Assembly: GCA_029582165.1 (NCBI GenBank)
Contig: CM055875.1
Location: 6,366,001 to 6,430,000 of the forward strand
Source of the DNA: Portulaca oleracea
Taxonomy: Eukaryota; Streptophyta; Magnoliopsida; Caryophyllales; Portulacaceae
DNA: 64,000 nucleotides
Reading direction: 5' to 3'
The translations under genes and the position numbers were made by a program. Numbering within the stretch: the first letter of the stretch is position 1; each line of letters begins with the position of its first letter. Positions 10,956 through 22,280 of the stretch are shown one piece after another. The notes under the pieces were generated by a model that ran no database searches, was not told the DNA's origin, and was given only the letters and a program-made list of their open reading frames with translations.

Positions 10956-12061
10956 GAAGTGAAACTACTGCATGTACTCAACCCAAGCAGTATGCCCAAC
11001 CATTCAAACAAACCTGCCTTGGTCTTGAATGTTGTCTTCCACTCATCTCCCTTATAGATCCTTATTTGGTAATATCCCCTCCTCAAATCAATCTTAGAAA
11101 AGACTGCTGACCCATGTAACTCATCCAACATATCTTCAAGCCTAGGTATAGGGTACCTATACTTGATTGTGATCTTGTTAATAGCCCTGCAATCTATGCA
11201 CATCCTCTGACTCCCATCTTTCTTAGGCACTAACAAGGCTGGCACTGCACATGGACTCATACTTTCCCTAATCATTCTCTTTTCCAACAACTCATCCTCC
11301 TCCCTCTCTATTTCATTGGTATCTGCTGGGGTCATCCTATAAGCTGGCTTATTAGGCAACACTGATCTAGGCACTAGGTCAATTTTGTGCTGAATATCCC
11401 TTTTTGGTGGCAAACCAGGTGGCATTTCATCAGGAAAGACATGCTGAAACTGTTGAAGTAAGGGTAAGAATAAAGGGTGGTTATTTTGTGGGGTTGAGGG
11501 TTCTTCAAGGTCTAAAAGGATCAAGTCTCTTTGTGTGCTAAATTCATGCTGATCAGATAAAAGTAACACATCAAGACTAGGTTCAAGACATAGGTTCTTG
11601 GATTTCTTGGTTAACTGTGAGGGTTTCATGGGGGTAAGAATGATCTTTCTGTGATTCATGGTAAGGGTATATGTATTAGCTCTACCACAATGACTCACTG
11701 ATCTATCATACAACCAAGGTCGACCCAAAAGCAAATGACATATATGCATTGGCCAAACATCACACCAAACCTCATCCTTGTATGACTGACTAATTGAAAA
11801 GCTAACAAGGCATCTAGTAGAAATTTGGATACCTTTCCCTGAGCTGAGCCACTGAATGGTGTATAGAGATGGGTGGGGCTTGGTTGCTAGGCTTAGCTTC
11901 TTCAGCATGGTCTTTGGAGGTCGCATTGGTCTGACTCCCATCACAACAATCACAGAACACACCTTCCCTCCAATGGTACACCTTGTATAAAAGATATTCT
12001 CCCTCTGCTCTTCTGCTTCTTCTACTACTGAGCTACTCAGAACTCTCCTGATCACCAACAT
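10952..12061 (-). pseudogene. C1 protease remnant and reverse transcriptase N-terminal half
   Basis: An open frame of 369 codons. The first 130 residues are a retropepsin-like region (CTIGGKVCSVIV ... HICHLLLGRPWLYDRSV), but the catalytic DSG/DGG is gone. RT fingers follow: RMIRESMSPCAVPALLVPKK and RMCIDCRAINKITIKYRYP, then FSKIDLRRGYYQIRI with the first catalytic Asp. The frame ends shortly after GLFEWL; the YxDD box and thumb are deleted. Inactive. Confidence 0.9.
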
Positions 12062-12149
12062 TTCTCCTTCATCTGGACCCTCTTCTATGGCATCATCATC
12101 ATAAACTAGATCATGTTCAGGCTCCTCATAATTCTGCTCTTCTCCTGCA

Positions 12150-13309
12150 CATGTTCAGAGTCAATAACAAGGCTGCTTGGTACTCAGCAAGAGTAACCAT
12201 CCTCTTGTTTGGACATTATGAGGCAATGTGCCCAAGTCATTGACACCTGAAACACCTTCTTTCTCGGTAGGCTTTGCTGATAGGGGCTGGTGTTCTTTGT
12301 GGGGGATTTTGTGGCTGAGTTTGAGGTGGTCTTGGGGCTAGATATCTGGTTTGAGGTGGGGGTGGGGGTGGGGGTGGATAGGTTCTCTGTGGGGGATTGT
12401 AGGGCTTGTTGTAAGGATTTGGCTTGGTTGGGGCATAGGGTTTGGCTGGGTATCTGCTGCTGTACTCCTTCACTCTAGCCTTCTTCTTTTGCTCCACTTT
12501 ATGAGCTAAAGAGCTTAGCTCATAAAGTGAATCATAGATCTACAGCTCAACAACATTCTTGATACCTTTATTCAAACCAACAAGGTATCTAACATAAATT
12601 TGCACTTCATTCTCCTACATATTACACTTCCAAAGCAAGTGTTCAAACTCTTAAGTATAATCTTCCACAGATTTGTTTCCCTGCACCAAATGTTGTAGTT
12701 TAGAGTAGTTCTCCTTCATATAATTGTCTGGAAGAAATTTCTCTTTCAACTTCTGCTTCATTTCAATCCAAGTGCTCACCCTTTCTTCACCAATCTCCAT
12801 TCTTCTTTTCTGCAAATTAGTCCACCAAGTAGAAGCATACTTTTTCAATTTAAGGCAACTAACTTCACCTTATTCTCTTCTGAGACTTCTTTCAAGTCAA
12901 AAACCCTCTCCACAGTCTGTATCCAATCTAGAAAGACATCAGGATCTAACTCCCTTGCATACTCAGGTATATCAATCTTGAAATCTAGCTTTTCTTTCCT
13001 CCTGTCTTCCCTCCTTTCTCCCCTCTCACTGTTTTCTTCTGGCTCACTGACCCTAGGTGATCTCCTAACATATCTCCTTTTTCTGTGTGTAGGCTTAGGA
13101 CCTCAACCTCCTCTTCCTGTCCTACTAAAAGGATTTTCACCTTCTCCTTCCTCCAAGTCTTCATCAGTCTCCCTATTAAGTTCAGACCTATGGAATCTCA
13201 TATAATACTGTAATGGCTCCCTCAAGAATTTCATTTTTTGCTCCATTTCTTCTTTTTCTTTCAAAGTCTGTTCTAAGACTTCCTGAGGAGTTCTACTAGT
13301 TCCGGCCAT
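12150..13309 (-). pseudogene. C1 gag, broken by frameshifts
   Basis: Starts MAGTSRTPQEVLEQTLKEKE at 13309, just inside the PBS, with a charged coiled-coil-like N-terminus. The capsid region is at 12848-12651 (KKYASTWWTNLQKRR, MKQKLKEKFLPDNY, GNKSVEDYT), then a Pro/Tyr-rich linker (12497-12237) and a broken zinc knuckle (RRCFRCQ, remainder shifted). At least three frame breaks. The YASTWWTNL motif is typical of chromovirus Gag. Confidence 0.88.
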
Positions 13310-13351
13310 TTCAAAGGATCACAAACAATACACTCCAAGATAGAGCACAAT

Positions 13352-13363
13352 GCTCAGATACCA
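13352..13363 (-). promoter_or_regulatory. Primer-binding site of C1
   Basis: TGGTATCTGAGC on the minus strand is one base from the initiator-Met tRNA complement and lies three bases from the LTR end. Confidence 0.85.
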
Positions 13364-13366
13364 AGA

Positions 13367-13737
13367 TGATGTATGCTAGCTCACAATGATCAGAGTATTG
13401 AACTAGAATGCACCATACAGCCACACACATACACAGCTGAATGCTTGTAAAACAATAGCTAATTGAAAGCAATTAGCTGGAATAGAAGACAACCCAATAC
13501 AGAGAATAAAAGGATAGGCTTACTTACAACTGTTACATACACACCTTCAGTTGCAATCAAGGGAAAAGGACTCTCCAATTCATGCTCCTACAGACATACT
13601 AGAGCATAGATTATCAAGCACAGGTGACACTTGCTGGATTCTTGCCAAAATCCAGTGACAGGAGCTGATTTAACCAAGGATTGAGAGTTATTTGTTACTC
13701 ATAAACTTTCAGAGGTTCTAAGACACTCGAGAATACT
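13367..13737 (-). mobile_element. 5' LTR of C1, left segment
   Basis: Matches 8517-8890 of the 3' LTR, then stops at GAGAATACT where element A begins. The LTR resumes at 27535. About 115 bp of the LTR present in the 3' copy (roughly 8908-9022) is missing between the two segments. Confidence 0.9.
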
Positions 13738-15107
13738 TGATAAGTGATTTTTATATAGTATTTCATGCTTTTTATACCCGAAATTCCATGTTCTTATACC
13801 AATTTCAATGATATTCTTCCCTTGTTTGAGAATTGGTATGTTTTGTAGGAATTATTGAAAACCCACCTAAAAGCATGGAAAATTGGAAGAAAAAGTGGAA
13901 AAATTGAGAAGAATTGAAGTGGGGAATAAAAGAGGAAGAAATTTAAAGAAAATAAGAAGAAAAGAAAGAGAATTGAAGCTGGCCCAAATCAACTCTCGGC
14001 CCAGCTCCAAGCCACGCAAGACCCCCCGCCAGCGCCTATCACCCCCACCAGCGCCTATCACCCCCCACCAGGGCCTCATTACCCCCCAGCAGCGTCTAGG
14101 GCAAAGACTGGGATTGTCGGCTAATTTTAGGCGCTGGTGCCGTCTTTTTGGACGCTGCCAGCGTCCTCTGACTCGTATAAAAAGAAACATCCGCCGTTCA
14201 GTTTAGGCGAATCTTTAATCCAATTTTATTTCACACGCCGTTTAGTCATAGGTTTTCTCTGTAATTCCTCCCTTCGGGGAGCCATTCTAGTAGATTAGGA
14301 ACGAAAGAGGAGAAGAAGGAGATCGAATCGAGTGACACGAAGAGATCGAATTCGACAACTTGAACGTTCAGTTTAATTTCTATTTACTTTATGCTTCGTT
14401 ATTCAGTTTCTATTATCGTTTTCTTAGTTTTTATTATGAATAGCTAAATTCCCTTTGTTTGGGAGATAAACTCGATGTCTTTTAATTGAATTTGAATACA
14501 GTTTCGGTGTTAGGTTATCCTTTTATTCGTTTCATCTACGTGCAACGTATGCCATGGTAATTTGACAATAGAACGACAATTTGAGTCTGTACCTGGTTTT
14601 AGATTCTCGACAACAGAGCGACAGTTTGAGTCTTGAATTGGATTGCGTAGATTGAATAGGTTAGAAAATAGTTAGACATAATGATTCTTGCCTAGGGTCT
14701 ATTTGTAATCAGCTCTTATCTTTGATTAGATTAAATAGTTAGAAATAATGTTTAGTTTAATCACTGTAACTCATCTAGGAACGAAAGATCAAAGTGATAA
14801 GGCCTTGAAAGATTATAGACCCCGAATTATCTTGTTACCTGCACCGAGATTGTTGATAATTCGATTAATTGACTAGAGTGGACTCCCCTGAACACTTTTA
14901 ATTACTTGGTTGAATCTTTTAATTTCCTACTTCCTTAGTTAATTATCTGAATCATTACCGAAAACCCTTTGGTTGACCTAGCATCCTTTGTAGTGAACTA
15001 GTTTAGTGCGTAGTTGAACACAAGTCCCTGAGAGAGAACGATACTTTTTATTACTACACAGACCCATACACTTACGGTACACTGACACATATGTTTTAGG
15101 TCTGTCA
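13738..15107 (+). mobile_element. Left LTR of Athila A
   Basis: Starts TGATAAGTGATTTTTATATA and ends TTAGGTCTGTCA. Near-identical to 22281-23660, so the insertion looks relatively young. The second copy has an extra AT-rich piece near 22305-22335 and lacks about 20 bp of the CAGCGCCTATCA repeat block (13995-14090). Confidence 0.9.
14150..14183 (+). promoter_or_regulatory. Palindrome and TATA box of the Athila A LTR
   Basis: GGACGCTG-C-CAGCGTCC (14150-14166) is a perfect dyad ten bases before TATAAAAA (14176-14183). In the second LTR the left arm is broken (GGGCACTG at about 22698) while the right arm is kept. Confidence 0.65.
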
Positions 15108-15113
15108 AGTTTT

Positions 15114-15192
15114 TGGCGCCGTTGCCGGGGATCTCCCGCCGGGGCCTTATCAATTTTAGTCTGTGTCAAGTTTTTGGCGCCATTGCTGGGGA
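15114..15192 (+). promoter_or_regulatory. Duplicated tRNA-Asp primer-binding site, copy 1
   Basis: TGGCGCCGTTGCCGGGGA at 15114-15131 is complementary to the plant tRNA-Asp 3' end. A second site, TGGCGCCATTGCTGGGGA, sits 61 bp downstream (15175-15192). The 61-bp unit is a tandem duplication that includes a copy of the LTR-end sequence. Confidence 0.85.
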
Positions 15193-15300
15193 CTTGTTTC
15201 CCCAACCGCCATTAGACGAACGCACTCTGGTTGACTAGGTTTTTATTGCTTTTTCTTTAAACCCTAAAAATCAAATAAAAATAAAAAAATTTCAAAATTC

Positions 15301-16805
15301 AAAAAAATGGAAATTCTTGATTTTATTGATTTACCTCAATATATTTTCTTTTTCTTCTTTATTATTACTTTTGATTACGCTTGGTATTCTTGTTTTTGTC
15401 CTTTTTTACATAAACGATTTCTTATTCGGATTCGATCCCGAGACTGGACGAACCCCACGAGAAAGAAGCAAAAAACAAAGAACTGGAGAAAGAACAAGAA
15501 CAAGAAGAAGAAGCTAGGTGCGAAGTGGAAGAGATGACCGACCAACCGTGAACACTAGGCCAATATACGACACTCAATAACCCCCAGTCCGCAATCACAG
15601 TCCCCGCTATTGCAGCTGATGACTTCGAACTACGACAATCGTTAATTGACTTAGTATCCAAGGAACCCTTCTATGGACATCCAAGCGAAGATCCAAACCG
15701 CCACCTACGCCTCTTCCGCGAAGCCTATGATACCTTCAAGGCCAACAACGTCTCGGAAGATGCTATCAAACTGAGGCTCTTCCCGTTCTCTTTAGAAGGT
15801 AAAGCATGGGAGTGGCTTGACTCGTTCCCTCCCAACTCAATCACCACGTTCAACGAACTCGCTAGCATGTTCTTGGCAAGATATTTTCCTCCTAGCAAGC
15901 TTATTAGCTTGAGGAACCAGATTTCGACATTCACCCAAGAGCCTGACGAGCCGCTCTATGAAGTTTGGGATAGATTCAAGGACCTTCTCCGCCAATGTCC
16001 TCAACACGGATTCGAACCTTGGGTTCCAATCCAGTGATTCTTTGACGGAATAAACAAGTTGACAAGAGAAAGCATCTTCTCAGCTGCTGGAGGCGATATC
16101 ATGAACAAGACTATACCTGAGATCACGGACTTGATCGAAAATTTGGCGAACAATTCACGTCAATGGTCAGAACCCCGCCATAGTGCGGGAGGTAAGCAAA
16201 ATATTGATGCGATTTCTTTATTAACTGCTAAACTTGATACTTTGGTGAAAAGAATAGACCGTCAGGACTCACCTGTACCATCACCTTCACCACGTAACTC
16301 GACCAAGCAAGATATTTCAGCATGTCCTACGAAAATAGCCTTTAACGACCAAACCCAACAAGTCCACTCTGTTGACCGAAACCCGAACTTAGAATCTATA
16401 GTGAAAAGTCTTGTGTCAATCCAGCAAGAACAAAAAGAGACTATTAAGAATCTTTTGGAAAAGATAGAGGTCCTGATCCATCTAAATAAAAATCTAGAGA
16501 CTCAATTAACTGACCAGGACACCTCCCCTAACTCTTCTACTGTGAATACAATGGAATACTGTAATGCTTTGACTATTAGGAGCGGAAAACAATTAGATGA
16601 ACCCAAAAGAAGCCAACCTGAGAGTAGAGAGCCTGAACCCGAAAGGGAACCTACAGTATATGTTGCTATCCATGGGGATAAGATGGAACAAGGTGACCCA
16701 TCGATAACTAACCAAAGAGTCTATATACCACCCATACCGTTTCTTCAAAGGCTAGTCAAAGCTTATCTAGCCAAAAGCAAAACTCGACGATACGATGGAG
16801 TATGA
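15301..16805 (+). pseudogene. Athila A gag
   Basis: After a T-rich start comes an acidic/Lys linker, then the capsid domain: AIAADDFELRQSLIDLV, GHPSEDPNRHLRLFREAY, FPFSLEGKAWEWLDSFPP, FNELASMFLARYFPPSK, EPDEPLYEVWDRFKDLLRQC. A stop interrupts it at about 16036. It then continues through TRESIFSAAGGDIMNKT to a long hydrophilic region and ends with AIHGDK ... YIPPIPFLQRLVKAYLAKSK. PFLQRLVKA is the usual gag-protease boundary of Athila polyproteins. The ATG used by copy 2 (24004) reads ACT here. Confidence 0.85.
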
Positions 16806-17399
16806 GGTGAGTGGACCTATTGGGTTAGATGCTAGGTACGAAGATGATTTTCATTATGAGTCACTTGATTTTGTTAATGAGGAATCTAGCGATAAAACTA
16901 GTAGTGAGGTAAATTTTCTAAACGAGAATCTTGCTTACCTTGTATCCTTTGAATCCGATGATTTATTTGATTTTTTCTCGATGATCCTATTCCTTGTTTA
17001 CCACCTACGGTTTCACCTGAAATCCTTGAGAAACCCATACCTGATCAAAAGACCTTAGATGATCATGTTAACATAGGATATGAGGTTAATTTTTGTGAAA
17101 CCTATGATATTTTTGATAAGTTGTCCCTAGGTAAGTCTAGAAGTCATGAGCCCTACCTTGATCCTTATCATATATACCTAGAGGACTATCCTAGAAAAAC
17201 TCCGTGGACCAAATATTTTGAAGCTTTTGATTTTTCTAGTGAATTTGATTTATTACTGAGAACTTTACTAACGTTTAATTTTATGAGTTTTCAGTTAATT
17301 TCTAATCTGTCAGCATGCAAACCGCACGGAGGAGAGTTTGACAAGCTACTAAGGGCCTTGACGTCATCCGGAAAGGAGACCCCGATCCTAACTTACTAA
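16795..17399 (+). pseudogene. Acidic open frames after gag, where pol should be; not recognised
   Basis: Two short frames (16795-17058, 17121-17399) rich in Asp, Glu, Phe and Ser (DDFHYESLDFVNEESSD, HIYLEDYPRKTPWTKYFEAF). No protease, RT, RNase H or integrase motifs in any frame. Possibly the spacer that normally lies after integrase, brought next to gag by loss of pol. I do not recognise a family. Confidence 0.45.
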
Positions 17400-18962
17400 C
17401 TGAGTTTATTTTAATTTTCTAGAGTTTTCAATTTTTGTCCGTTCTTCCTAAATTTTTAATCGTAATTTTTTTATCTTAATTTACTTCTTTGATAATTTGA
17501 TCATTAAAATTATAAACTTAACCTTATTGTTATACTTTAGGAAACCAAGGTAAAAAGGAAACGGAAGGGAGAAAACAAAAGCGAGCAAACATCAGGTAAC
17601 TTAAACGCTGGCAGCGTTTCCTAAAACGCTAGCCGCTTCAGCAACAGAAACAAAGCATTGTGAGAAAAGCGAAAGCGCTGGTAACGCTGGAAAAGCGCGC
17701 CCAGCGTTTTTCCCTTCTTCTGTTTTTAGTTCCCGTCAAACAAAATTTGAAAGCCCTAATTTCTATTCAACCAGCGTTTTTCCCTTCTTCAGTTTTCAAA
17801 ACTCCCGACGCTACCCTAACCCTCCCCAGCGCCCACTCTTCCTCGCTCCCGCGACCACGCCGCTACTCCCTTCTTTCCCTTCTCTCTCGTTCCTCCAACT
17901 CTTCCACTCTTCTAGCTTCTACTTCCTTTGCTCTCCTGCTGACCGACCAAACCCCTTTCCCTCACCCAGTTCTCGAAAAATTAGCGCAGACTTCGAATTC
18001 CAGATCTGAAAAATCGTTTTTACTTGCAATTTTGCTTCTTCTTGCATTCAATAGATTCAAGCTACGACTTTCACTTATCTTTCACCTACATTGTTACTTA
18101 CTAGTATTTCTTGGTATATTTATACAAATTTCATGAGTTATGCTTGAAAATTTAGTATAAATTCACCATAGTTCATGCTTAGGTTTGGTGCACTACTTGA
18201 GCAATTTTTGATACTAGCTAGTAATTTTAGGTTGTTTGATTTGGAAAATTTGGTATCTTTGTTGATTGTTATGCAATATGGAAGCAATGTTGTTGAATTT
18301 GGAAGTGAATACTATGAAATTTGGGAGTTGGATGTTTGAATATGTGAACCTCTGTTCTGGGAATAAAGCAGTAGGGTGAGAGTTGAGCCGAGAATTTCGA
18401 ATCTTGATTGCTACTGTGCAAATGTTGGAGAAGTATGGATTGTTCTGTTATGGGTATAAACTGACTATGAACTAGCTTGTTATGTGAAAATTTCAAGTTT
18501 ACACAATTTGATTGTTTGTGGTTATGTTGAGAGTCCACCTTGAACTTGTTTACACTGTGTTATAATTTTCACCTCACCCTTTATAGTCAATCACTAGTAT
18601 TTTATGGTGTCATTATGCATGAATTCTCAAGCAATTTGTTGGATTTATTTGATACACCATGTTCTCGCTGTAGGATGTCGCGATACTTGAGTTTGTTTTT
18701 GATACTAGTTGCTTGTCTAGAGTTAGTAACCTTGATTGAAAATCATATTTTTGTTGCTTTGGTGTGTGAAATTTTATGACATAGTTTGAAATAAGCTTAA
18801 GATGTTGAAATTTGGGTTATATATGGATTGTTGAGCGGATTTGACTACTATACTTTGCTTTAGTGCTTGCTTGAACTAGTGTTGGTACCCTCTAAGTATC
18901 AAGCAAGCATGGGGGTGTCTAATTACGTATGATTATTATGCACACATTCCATTGATGTTTAG
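17400..18962 (+). other. Noncoding spacer between gag and the env-like ORF of A
   Basis: T-rich with no sustained coding frame. It holds a perfect dyad AAACGCTG-G-CAGCGTTT (17603-17619) and several more GCGCTGG/CCAGCG words to about 17800, the same vocabulary as the LTR palindromes. It ends TTGATGTTTAG directly before the ATG of the next ORF, which would fit a 3' splice site; spliced env-like transcripts are known for Athila. Confidence 0.5.
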
Positions 18963-20249
18963 ATGGTTAGAACGAAGAACCCAAGTTTCATAGCTGGAGA
19001 TCCTGACAATGATGGAGCCGGTGGAAGCCGAAAAAGAAAAGCTACAACTGCGGAAAAAGGCAAAGCAAAAGCAACCACTTCGATGGGGACGCGATCCGGT
19101 AATCCCTTCAATTTTGAAGGAGCGACAAAGGAGAGGTATGACTCCTTATCCAAACGCAACCTTATCTCGACTAGATATTTACATAAACGCTTCCTAAGTG
19201 ACTGTGGCATGCTTGATGATGTTATGTGGCTTTTGAACCGTGGCCGTATATATAGGGTAGCTCAGCTTGATGAACTCACCTTTAAGTCTTTGACTCTAGA
19301 ATTCCTGAGCACCGTAGAGGTCACCCTTGAAGGTCAGGATGGGCTGATTAAATTTCAATTGCTAGGAGAAATCCGTCATATGACCCTGAATAGATTTGCT
19401 AAGACCTTTGGATTCCTTGAAAAAACCAGCCGTAGTGGACCGACTATCCCTCATAACTGGGACGGGAAGGGTTTCTTTAGGGATATATCTGGTTTTGATA
19501 ATTGGGACCCCAGTAACACCCCTTCTAGACTTATTCGCAACCCCGCTTCGAGGTATGCACACCGCATCCTCTCTTGCGGCATCTTTGGGAGACCGGGTAG
19601 TTCCAACAAGGCCACTAAGGCCGATTGTTATATGCTGCATGCTATACTGTACAACGATGACCAAGCCGATCCAGCCGCCCTCTTTGCCACCCACATCTCT
19701 CGTATCCCGAGCTCGTCCACTGCTGGGATAGCCATAGGTGGCTATGTCACCCACCTTGCCCGCCAGTTTGGTTTTAGACCGAACCCTAACGACCTAGACT
19801 GTGTCCCGGGAAACATATACCTGGACGGTAACCAATGCCTCTCTTTCGAGATGTGTGCGTCTGATGTCGATCACCGTTTTTTATGGATTTATCCTAACAA
19901 TGACCGTGTCCCTCTACCCCACGACCACCTATATGTTAGGGACCAACCAAACCTTCTTTGGCTCCCTCCGATACCTCACGCACTTGCCGCACCTTAACCC
20001 CAACCACCCTTTGACCAGGAGGCGCGTTTCAACGCCCTTCAAGAGCTAGGTCGCGACCTCCAACTAGCAGTTGGTAGGAGTGAGCGCCGGCTCGATGACA
20101 TGCAAACCTACCTTACCGAGTGGTGAGAAACCTCCGATGTGCGCTTCACACGTTTGGAAGAATCTATATCACAACTTTCTGGCCTTATTCAAACTATGTA
20201 CCATCACCCTCCTCCACCGCCTAACAACCAAACCAACCCCACCGAGTGA
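18963..20249 (+). pseudogene. Athila ORF-1 / env-like protein, two stops from intact
   Basis: Open from ATG at 18963 to a stop at 19995-19997. In the same frame it continues past that stop and another at about 20124 to a natural-looking end at 20249. A basic, nuclear-signal-like start (SRKRKATTAEKGKAKATT) is followed by RYDSLSKRNLISTRYLHKRF and the globular domain of the ATHILA ORF-1 family (LTLEFLSTVEV, FQLLGEIRHMTLNRFAKTFG, YMLHAILYNDDQADPAALFA). The tail (ARFNALQELGRDLQLAVGRS) looks like a coiled coil. Position after gag/pol matches the env-like ORF of Athila. I see no convincing transmembrane segment, so an envelope role is only by position. Confidence 0.82.
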
Positions 20250-20296
20250 GGATCCTTGATCCTTTGCTCCGACCTTACCCTTCTCACCATTGTCTT

Positions 20297-20341
20297 TTGC
20301 ATTGAGGACAATGCAATGTTCAAGCATGGGGGGGGGGGGGG
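20297..20341 (+). promoter_or_regulatory. AGGA-loop hairpin followed by a 14-G tract
   Basis: TTGCATTG-AGGA-CAATGCAA (20297-20316) is a perfect 8-bp stem with a 4-nt loop. Twelve bases later comes a run of 14 G (20328-20341). Element F has the same arrangement with a different stem (31974-32026). Possibly an internal plus-strand primer. Confidence 0.6.
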
Positions 20342-22270
20342 TTGAATGTTTCACTTCTGTGAATATTTTTCTTGTTTCTCTATTTTTCGTTTTATTTTTC
20401 TTTTATTTTTGTCTCTCTTTTTCTTGTTTCATGCTTATTTTCCAATTTTTAGTGTTTTCTTTGTGTTTTATTTGAATTGAGTTTCTTAGTTGTGTGATTT
20501 TCTTTGCTTGTTTTTAGTTTTTCCTTTCTAAGTTTTCTTTTTAGTTTTTCTTCTAGTTTTAGAATTGCATTCACCTAGGTTGCATTAGTTAGATCATATC
20601 AGATTTTGTTTTCTTTTCCTTTCTTTCTTTCCTTTTTAGTTTTTCTTTTCTTAGTTTTGCACCCACCAAATTTTTTTTTAAAATAAAAAGAAAATGGAAA
20701 AGACCAAAAAAAAATATAGGATTAGGATTAGCCTGTCCGAAACACCTTCAGTGATGATTTGTAAACCAATTAGGCTTTTAGTTTATCTTGCTTTACCTTG
20801 AAAAGTTTGGTTGAGAACTTAAAAGTTTTTGAAACTGTTTTCTTCAAACCTTCTGATTTTGAGTCAAGTTATGAAAAGTGTGCTTAACTTCTTTGACTAT
20901 CTTAATATTTGTAAATATGTGTGCCGCAAATCTTTGGGCTAGGTTTAGTTGATTGAGCCCTAACCCGTGAGTTCACATAGCCCAAAATTGTGAATTGATC
21001 ATCTTTATCAATTCTTTATCTACTGAGTGACTTCACCATTAGTTGCACCTCTAGAACTTGTTTTGCATCTTGTTTGAAATTGCATTTTTGCATTGCATAT
21101 TGTGACAATATGATTGAGACATTCTTTTCTATAAACTACATAGCCAAACAGCCTCCCTAACGATATTATTACCATTCTTTAGCCCCGCCTAGCCTTTCAT
21201 TACCTTTCTTTTTGTGATGAAACCCTGACAATGCAAGCCTTGGCCTGTAATAATTCCTACCCTTTGCCTTGCTTGGATTAGTGAGAGTTCATTGTTACGG
21301 GAGCGAAAATTGGTTTGGTGTTGCTATAAATGGAATTGAGATGTTGGGGTGTGAATTTTAATTTTGATTGAATTGGGACACGTTACATATCCCAATTAAT
21401 TATGAATTAGCCAATTGGTTATGTTGTTCTTTTGATATATTGAGGTCGAAGCTATATTTTTATATTTCTTCTCCCTTGATCACCCACCAAAAATAGAAGT
21501 AGAAAAATACAACGAAAAGAAAAAAAAATCAAAAGAAAAGGGTGATTAGGGAGATGCAATTTTAAAGTTCTAAAAGCCTTTGACCTGGTTGTAAAGATTA
21601 GTTGAGGTGTTGATATTTATGAGGGAGAAAAGTGAGTACCTTGCATACATTAAGCAAGAAGGTGAGTTGAGAGTAATATATTTATCGAAAATCAATCCAA
21701 GCATGGCTCTTTAACTCCTCATACCCAAATATTACCACTCCTTTCCCCTAACCTAAGCCTCGTTACAACCCTAAAAGTCCTCTTGATTGTCACTTGTGTA
21801 TTTGCATATTAGCAGTGGAGAGCAAGATTCTTACCAACCCTATGGTAGGTTGTTTCTTTTGGTCTAAGTATGAGAAAAACCCACATACATTCAAATTTGA
21901 GTGTTTGAGCGTTCAACTTTTTATCCTTACATGAGTTTTGCTCTTTTGACTGGCCTACGTCCATAACCAACCGCGCATATTTGCATTTATCTTAATACTG
22001 TTGGCGGTTTTTCACATTTGAATTACTTGTTCTCTTTACTTGATTTCGAAAACGTCATCCCGTCTATTTCTCACTGATTTTGTTCTCTTCCTGACTAATC
22101 TTGGTGTTTGCTTGATGAGTTGATGTGTCTGATTGGTTAGCCTGAGGGGGTGTTGAATTTTGTTTTTAACCTTATGTTAACCTCTTTCTTCCTAAGTCTC
22201 GTTTTACTTGTTTGAGCCCTTTCTCCTGTTTTTCATTCTAACTTGCTTGGGGACAAGCAAGAGCTAAGCA
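20342..22270 (+). other. 3' noncoding region of Athila A
   Basis: T-rich at first, then two A-rich islands of GAAAA/AAAAG type (about 20685-20720 and 21490-21540). No open frames of interest. It ends in GGGGACAAGCAAGAGCTAAG before the PPT. Confidence 0.6.
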
Positions 22271-22280
22271 TGGGGGGATT
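22271..22280 (+). promoter_or_regulatory. Polypurine tract of Athila A
   Basis: CATGGGGGGATT directly precedes the LTR start TGATAAGTGA. Confidence 0.85.

Noticed and set aside
13867..14206. Open frames on both strands in the Athila LTR
   Set aside because: They lie in the U3 of the LTR, differ between the two LTR copies and match nothing.
20328..20341. G run as an assembly artefact
   Set aside because: The run length may be wrong, but the G tract recurs in the same context in element F, so the feature itself is real.
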